A stretch of DNA of 64,000 nucleotides from Siphlonurus alternatus (taxonomy: Eukaryota; Arthropoda; Insecta; Ephemeroptera; Siphlonuridae), in assembly GCA_949825025.1 (NCBI GenBank), contig OX463787.1, positions 3,410,001 to 3,474,000 of the forward strand, read 5' to 3'. This document shows positions 57,505 to 64,000 of this stretch, in pieces. Under the pieces are notes generated by a model. The model saw only the letters and a list, made by a program, of their open reading frames with translations. It did not search any database and was not told where the DNA came from. Positions within the stretch are counted from its first letter, which is position 1, and each line of letters starts with the position of its first letter. The position numbers and the translations under genes were made by a program.

Positions 57505-58890
57505 CTTAGAGTTATATGCAAAAACACAACATTTCATACTTTTATTGCTCTTTGCTGAGAACAATTTAAAACTTTGCAGATTTTGAAAAATAATTATTTT
57601 TATATAATATCAGAACAGTAGTAAAATTTGTTTTATAACTTTGAAAGCTAAAGAAAAGTTAATTGATCGCAGGCTTTAGCCATTCCCTTTATCATTGATG
57701 TTAAATGCATTTTTGCATTACAGGCTTATAATTTTTGTTGGTCAGCTTAGAACAACATTATTTTTTTACACCTTTTCCTAATTTTTACTATATTCTCTCA
57801 ACAACTTTTCAGTTTTTCACTTTTAATTGATAAAATTTCTAATTATTTGCAAATGAAATTTTAAATCATATATATTTAAAATTTAAAAGTCTTAAAAATT
57901 AATAGAGTAATAACATATATTTACAAAAAAAGAAACTAATTGCTAACTGGCAAAATCTATGGGCACATTTTTGATATGTATTAAGCTCTTAATTATGCAC
58001 AATGGACATTTAGCTAATACACACAAACTAATAATATTAACTGAACATATTTTAATAGCTAGCACATATTTTATATAATAGATATTATTTTCAGTAAATA
58101 TTGTTTTTTACAGGTAAAAGATTTTTTTTTTTTTTTTTTTTAGAGCTGATAGCAAGTAAAACCAGTATTTCATGATAAAATTTTGTAAAAAAAAAAGTTC
58201 TACCTTGCATTCAAGAAATTTTAAATTTTCTTCAACACATTCTACATTAATTTTAAGAAGTTTAACTTACAAGCAAAATTTAAAATTATATAATTCATTC
58301 TGACTGCAACTACAATTCCACAAATATAAAAGTTGTTCATGTGATAGAAAAAGTTAAAAAATTAGAGTGACATATATAGCTTTTACTAACGCTTTCAGGC
58401 AAAAATGTGTGTATTAAAGCTTTTGTGTGCAATTTTATTAAATTAAAAAAAAAAAATCATTAATTTTTGAGCTGTATTAAAACATCAAGTCAAATTAAAA
58501 AATGTTGGTTTAGAAGGAGAAGATGTTAATTTTTATACTATGTATCAAAACACAAAAAAAAAATCACGTGTTTTTCATAAACATATTTGAGTGCAGAAAC
58601 TTACAAAACAATATTAAAATTCAATAAATATAAAGAAAATGAGCAATATTGTTTTTTAATAATGTAATCTCTAACTAATATTTAAGTATATAATATATAT
58701 TTACAATGAATATAAAAGAAATGGTAAGAAATTCAAGTGGCTAAGTAATAAAAAATGACATAAAAAAAGTTTATGATAGGAAATAAGAGAAAAAAACTTA
58801 AACTGCTAACAATACTGATATGACAGGTAAGGTATTTGGGGGTTCTTAAGTTGAGTACTTAAAGGAGTTGCTGCGCGAGTAGACGAGGTC

Positions 58891-61800
58891 TTACAAGTTT
58901 GCACTCCAATCTTTGATTCTGTCCCCTGAAACAGAAATTGTAAACACCAATCAAGATAAAGGATAAGCTGATTTTATAATGGAGGAGTTCAATTTTGAAG
59001 TAGGGGGGGCCACAAATTTTTAGTGCAAATGCAAGATTAAATTACATACAGAATATTGTGAGACTAAACAAATACATTCCCATTTTTAAAAATAAAAGAA
59101 AAACATATCCTCAAGTCTAGGCAAATAGAAAAAAAAAAGCCTGGGCTAAATCTCAGATAACCCAATCCCTCAACCTCAATTGTAAATACTGTATTAAAAA
59201 ATTTCCCACTCAAATACTACCCCTCCAGCTTCTCTTTTCCCTTCAACCCCTCCCCTCCCTTCAATCAGCAAACTAACAACTCAGTTTGAATCATTAAATC
59301 TCTACTTCCAACTGATGAAGCAACTAGACGATGCAAAAAGTGGTGAAAAAATGTAAATAATTTATTGCTAACTTGTGACTACAAGATTTTCTCCTGCTGT
59401 GACTTTTTCAATTGATAAGGCCTTGCTGGTTATTCCTATCCTTTTCTTTCAATAATTTAAAACATATAAGACATTTTAAAAATGGAAATTTAAAAATAAT
59501 AATAATAAGTCAACCAATTCAATGGTTATTTTGTAGCTTGTAAATTTGTTAGAAATCCTAGTGACTCACCAAATGTCTTGCCTTTCTTGTTAACGGTTCT
59601 GTAGTTCTTGAGAAAGAGCAACGTGCTTTTCTCCATCTCTTGAAGGTGCTCGCAAGCTCTGCGTTCAAATATCCCTGCAACAAACAACATCAGTTAGGCC
59701 GGTATTAAACGATACAATTTTTCTAACTATTGCATACAATTTTTTAAACTTGAACACCATTTGTTTGTATGGACATGAAATTTTCTTGCAAGGAAAAATT
59801 GTATGCAAAATTGTATTGTGTAATACAGGCTATAGCATTCAGTGGCAATTTCAGTAATATAGTAACTAGTTGCAGGAGATGCAATTTTTTTTTTGCAAGC
59901 TTTATTTTAAATGGCATTCTTTATTGCAACAAGTTCTGTATAAATTGTAAATACAGTACATGAATAAACTAGCTAATGAATAAGTAATAAACCAAGAAAT
60001 AAATTAATTAAGAAATAAATAAAACATAATTAGATACATAAAGTAATGAACAAACACACCTTGCTCTACGTTCCTCTGCATGCGGGCCTCGATGAAGACG
60101 GAGAACATGGCGGTCTCGGTGAACCACTCGAGGAACAGCTGCTGGCAGTTAGAGGTCGTTGCCTTCACGAATGACTCTCGCTGAGGACAAGAAAGTGTTA
60201 GGTCTTGTTGGTAATGGGAACAAACATAAAAAAAAAAAAAAAATCAAAACCACTACAAAAGGCCCAAATTGTTTATTTAGTTTTAATATACTGTGCATTT
60301 AGACACATATTAATAAAAAAAAAAGTGAATAACAAAAAATATCAAAATATTGAAGTATTTTTTGTTATGAAAAGAGTCAAACAATACAAATGAATGAACG
60401 CTTTAAAAAAAAATATGGGAGTATTTTCTACATTTTTTTTAGGGCATATTTTGTGCATTTTTTTTTTAAGAGGTGAGTAAAATACATATTAATTTTGAAA
60501 TACAAACAAGAAACTGTTAAGCTATTTATTAGTAGAAAATAATTCAAGCTGCAATTAGAAAGTAGCACTACAATTTTTGAAATCTTTTAATAATTTTGAA
60601 GCTGATGTTTTCCAGCCAACCAGTTTAAATAAATAGCAAGAATGGCATCACTCAGTTTAAACTATGATTTGAAAGACTAAAAATTGTTACCTCGAAAACC
60701 CTCCTCCCATCCTGTTGAGTGACGATGTGGTTTCGGTAGTGTCCACACACCTCCACGAACATTCGGATGAAGGCTTCGGACACGAGCACGTTGCGAGAAG
60801 TCTCGTTGGGGGCGGTTGAGGAGGCCACCAGTTGGAGGGCCAGTCTGACGGCACGACGAAGCCGTCTCGGGATGATGTTGTCCTCGTCTCCCATACACTG
60901 CAGCAGTCGAGATTGGTCCAGGTCTACCACCATACCCTGAGAAAGGTGCAGGAGAGTTAGTGAACGAAGTAACTTGATTGTTGCATGATTTTCTAATTTG
61001 GAGATAAAGAAATTAGAATAGATGTAACTACAGAAACTTTTAAGGTAGAGATAATACGGATCAGCTGACCCAATGCTAAAAAAATCCCATTCATGAAAAT
61101 TATGAAAAAAAAAAAAAATAATAATTAATAACATGTTCTCCTCTACATCCCCTATCAGTAGCTAAAATATCAAGTATACAAAAACGAACGAGTTTTCGAG
61201 TTATGAATTTTTAAAGATGACTACAGTAATTTAACATGGAGAAATGGAACTTCCATGTTAAATTAGTCAGCTTTATAAAATTAATAACTCGAAAACTAGC
61301 TCGTTTTTGTACACCTGATATTTTACCTACTGATAGGGGATGTAGAGGAGAACATTTTAAATTTTTTTCATAATTTTCATGAATGGGATTTTTTTAGCAT
61401 TGGGTCAGCTGATCCGTGTTATCTATACCTTAACTGTTTTTTAAAAGAATTCAGTCTAACAAGAGGTAGTAATTGCTTTAGAATCTTCAAAAGTAAATGA
61501 CCATGTGTTTTCTCTGACTTTAGAGTTTTTCTTGGGAACCTTTGAACCTATGTGAGATAGATTTTTTTGATTTCGGATCAGGAGCACTAGAGCTATTTTT
61601 AGAAAATACTAAATACTAACTCATTTCTTTATTGTGTTTTTTGTAGTACTGTAGATACTCTACTTTAAGTCATAACCCTTGATACTGTACATTGAAATTA
61701 AGTCTATTATAAGGAGTCTGTTTAGTGCTATTTCGCCATCCGATTATTGCAATGCATGTATACAAGTATCAACATTAGATACTTGTTGTACATGCATTGC

Positions 61801-62663
61801 AATAATCGGATGGCGAAATAGCACTAAACAAACTCCTTATAATTTAATATCACGCTATCCAGTCAGAAGTAGAATTACAAAAAAATCTTGAATTATAAAG
61901 TCTATTGTTAGACTTAATCCTCAAGAAAAGCTCTCACCTCGTCAATGACTCTGGGTGGCACGGTCCCGTCCTTGTTTTTGAGCAGTCCGATGATGAAGGG
62001 GGTGGGGGCGTCGCACACCTCCAGCATGCTGGCTGGCAGTGCAGGTACGAACGTGTGCTGCCAGGAGAACGGGTAGAGTGCAGACTGCAGCGCCATCACA
62101 CATGCCGTCAGTTTGCTGGGGATTAGATAATGTTAGAAAATACAAGAGGAATTGACCTCAAGTCAGCTGATTTTGTGATTCCCACAATCCAAACCTATGC
62201 AAAAACTCAAAATTGCCTTTTTCATTGAAAGTATTTATTTAAGAGAAAATACTTGATTCATGATGGAAAGACTCCTAAATGGGGGGGAGGGGGGGTTGGA
62301 GATGATTTGTTTTTAAATTTCAAATTAATTAATTGTTACTGAGATATATTTAAATTTTATAGAACAGTGAATTATGGGAAAAAATTTCACCGAAACTTAA
62401 AGCCTCCTCTCTAGCTTCGCTACGTCATGTGCAATTTCACCAATAGCTCTGATATTACATGAATGACAATTTTAGGTTCACTCAGGTTAAATTCATCAGA
62501 TGTCAATACCTGTCTTTATGATGTCATGGAAAACAAAGTCAAAAAGAAACAATTTTACAGTTAAAAAGGAAAATATTCTGATAAATTTTTAAAGACATCT
62601 GTTCAAGGGCTTAGTAATAATGTTCAATTGGAATCTTTGCTGAACCACATGAGCAGAGAGAAA

Positions 62664-62713
<50 letters not shown>

Positions 62714-63972
62714 ACTGAATGATAGTTACTAAATTAGAAAACGTCTATTAACTCTTTTCATCTACAATAAACCTCATTTTTCACAACATTATCTCACCTG
62801 AGAGACCTGCTCACTAGGAGCACCTTCCTTTCTAGCAGCATTGAGGACAGCAGTTTGATCAACAAGGCATCATTGACGCTGCTGAACAGCTCTGCCAGCT
62901 CCCTCTCCTCCAGCCTGGGATCCGGGGGGCGAGAAATGTTCACCCCCATCATGGGCAAACTCTGTCCGGGTGGCGGCAGAGAGCAGGCGTGGAGCTGAGT
63001 CAGGAACGACTGGCGAGATACCTCGGGCTGGCCGTGGCGGGACTCTACCTCTGCCAGAACCTGAGACGGAGGGAGGGTTAGGAGGAGTGCTGTGCTTGTT
63101 AGTCTTGAGTTAAAAAAATAATAATAATAACTAGAGAGTCATACTACAAAATCAAAACAATTATAAATTACAAAGTTGGATTACTTCAACTAACAGTTTT
63201 TTGTATTTTTGATGAAGCTATGATTACAAATTTTTCACTTTCCAACTATAAAAATACGTTATGTCACTGAGTAACAGAAGATTAATGAAGGATGCAAAAT
63301 AAAATCTCCAAATTAATATTTTTATTGCTAAAAAAATTTAATTTCAAACATAGCTTACAAACACTAAAAGTGAACTCTTCTCTGGAAATCATATGTTTAA
63401 TGTATTCAAATCTTAGATTTATTTGAAGGTAAAAATTTAAGATAAAAAATTAAGTCTTCTTCACTAATAGTAAGTAAGAGTAAGAAAAGAATAAGCAGGG
63501 CTCTCTTGAACAGGCTCTATGGGCATTTCCATTATTTTTTTTAAACAAAATTAATTGTTGAATTTGAAGCAAGATTTCCTTTTTAGCCAATAGGAGGGAG
63601 TTTCAACAAAATATTTTTTTTTAAGCCAATTAGAAATCAGTATAAGCCGGAAGGGAGTGATTATACCCTGTTTAATAGAGGATTATCCTTGGGTATGAGC
63701 TGTGTTATCTTTTAGTTTTGAGCTTGACATCCCACCTTGAAGTAGAAGCCGCTGGCCCTGTGTTCGGTGAGGACACAGTATGCGAGGGGGATGCAGGTGG
63801 AGGCTCCTTCAGGCAGAACTCTCCTGCAGTAGCCGTACAGCCTCTCGCCAGCCTGGTCCGTGAGAACCAGACTGTACGAGCGGTGCATCTCCGTCCCCCC
63901 TCCCTCCTCACTTGGGGGCCAGTCGCGACAGTCCGGGAATACAAACAACTCCGTGCCCTGTGGAGCGTCAGC
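58891..63972 (-). CDS. DENND2: DENN domain protein 2-type Rab exchange factor, C-terminal part
   Basis: Exons in transcript order: 63972-63736, 63060-62798, 62115-61938, 60936-60691, 60180-60060, 59674-59570, 58925-58891 (TAA). All phases agree; 394 residues are visible and the N-terminus lies beyond the right edge. The upstream DENN portion shows HRSYSLVLTDQAGERLYGYC followed by RRVLP and a LAYCVLTEH stretch. The central DENN shows NDALLIKLLSSMLLERKVLL, YPFSWQHTFVPALPASMLE and PTPFIIGLL. The downstream part shows VVDLDQSRLLQCMGDED, AFIRMFVEVCGHYRNHI, LFLEWFTETAMFSVFIEAR and IFERRA. This order and the LYPFSWQHT/PTPFIIGLL pair best fit the DENND2 family, which activates Rab9/Rab13-type GTPases in endosomal and exocytic traffic. 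Assignment to a particular DENND2 paralogue is not possible from this part. Introns hold a TTAA-flanked foldback, a short perfect palindrome and a 40-base A run. Confidence 0.87.
61040..61433. mobile_element. TTAA-family foldback TTAAGGTAGAGATAATACGG, copy 2
   Basis: 394 bp with TTAA ends; matches 33815-34187 throughout, with a 20-base AT-rich expansion in the left arm. In the DENND2 intron between exons 61938 and 60936. Confidence 0.88.
61706..61844. repeat. 139-bp nearly perfect palindrome
   Basis: ATTATAAGGAGTCTGTTTAG, TGCTATTTCGCCATCCGATT, ATTGCAATGCATGTA pair with their inverses up to ACTCCTTATAAT. The loop is about 25 bases around GTATCAACATTAGATAC, itself partly paired. Confidence 0.85.
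62669..62709. repeat. 41-base A run in DENND2 intron
   Basis: Uninterrupted A tract, 89 bases from the exon ending at 62798. Comparable runs are at 43444-43488 (A) and 53177-53222 (T). Confidence 0.8.
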
Positions 63973-64000
63973 CTGTGGAGATATGAGATGATGAGAATGA

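Larger units (their letters stand above)
51895..58890. other. 7-kb gap upstream of PFAS and downstream of DENND2
   Basis: Should hold the PFAS 5' UTR exon and promoter; a possible non-coding exon end is the minus-strand donor CTGCAG/GTTTGT at 52866-52861, unproven. Repeats: TTAA-family foldback 52391-52745, old family-A relative about 53133-53405 with a 46-base T run, (AAT)n 54150-54175, foldback 55355-55571, inverted TTAA element 57047-57504. The stretch 55880-57040 and 57505-58890 is very AT-rich with no recognised feature. Confidence 0.55.

Noticed and set aside
1..64000. CRISPR arrays, bacterial operons, riboswitches
   Set aside because: No regularly spaced direct repeats or prokaryotic gene layout; all genes have spliceosomal introns.

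Overview
This is a eukaryotic chromosomal window. Its genes are split by AT-rich introns with GT/AG borders and crowded with short foldback repeats. A multi-exon nose-resistant-to-fluoxetine (NRF-6) family acyltransferase gene, a family common in arthropods and nematodes, points to an invertebrate, most likely an arthropod. The single-polypeptide, roughly 1,325-residue purine enzyme is typical of animals. I cannot name the species. Four host genes and one virus-derived gene are supported. Exon borders were placed by hand from splice sites, reading-phase continuity and protein-family motifs. Layout from left to right: (1) 1073-13995, plus strand, eleven exons of an NRF-6-like multi-pass membrane acyltransferase whose 5' end lies outside the window. 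(2) 18787-38945, minus strand, a complete 14-exon Nup214 gene predicted at 1,612 residues, with beta-propeller, coiled coil and a C-terminal FG-repeat region. (3) 41026-42186, plus strand, an intact intronless 386-codon gene with a 3' poly(A) tract. It looks like an endogenous copy of a mononegavirus (bornavirus-like) nucleoprotein mRNA, and sits between Nup214 and the next gene. (4) 43713-51894, minus strand, a complete nine-coding-exon phosphoribosylformylglycinamidine synthase (PFAS), predicted at 1,325 residues. (5) 58891-63972, minus strand, the C-terminal seven exons of a DENND2-type DENN-domain Rab exchange factor that runs off the right edge. The genes are unrelated in function (membrane lipid-type acyltransfer, nuclear transport, purine synthesis, vesicle traffic). 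Nothing suggests operon-like coordination. Introns and intergenic stretches are dominated by non-autonomous DNA transposons. One abundant foldback family of about 320 bp has termini AATGGAGTATCGACC and inner TGACGTCA sites. At least twelve foldbacks are bordered by TTAA and start TTAAAGG/TTAAGG, as in Kolobok/T2-type elements. Others include TA-flanked pogo/Tc1-like elements (CAGTAAAAACTCGTTAT), two hAT-type elements with 8-bp target duplications and CAGGSGCGGATCC ends, and a 0.9-kb CG-rich foldback. There is also a 5S rRNA-derived SINE (one near-full copy, one 3' fragment). Several elements are nested in one another, so relative insertion ages can be read directly. The points most worth following up are the intact virus-derived nucleoprotein gene, the 5S-headed SINE, the shared-TTAA nested foldbacks, and the splice-acceptor-like sequence built into the termini of the commonest foldback family.
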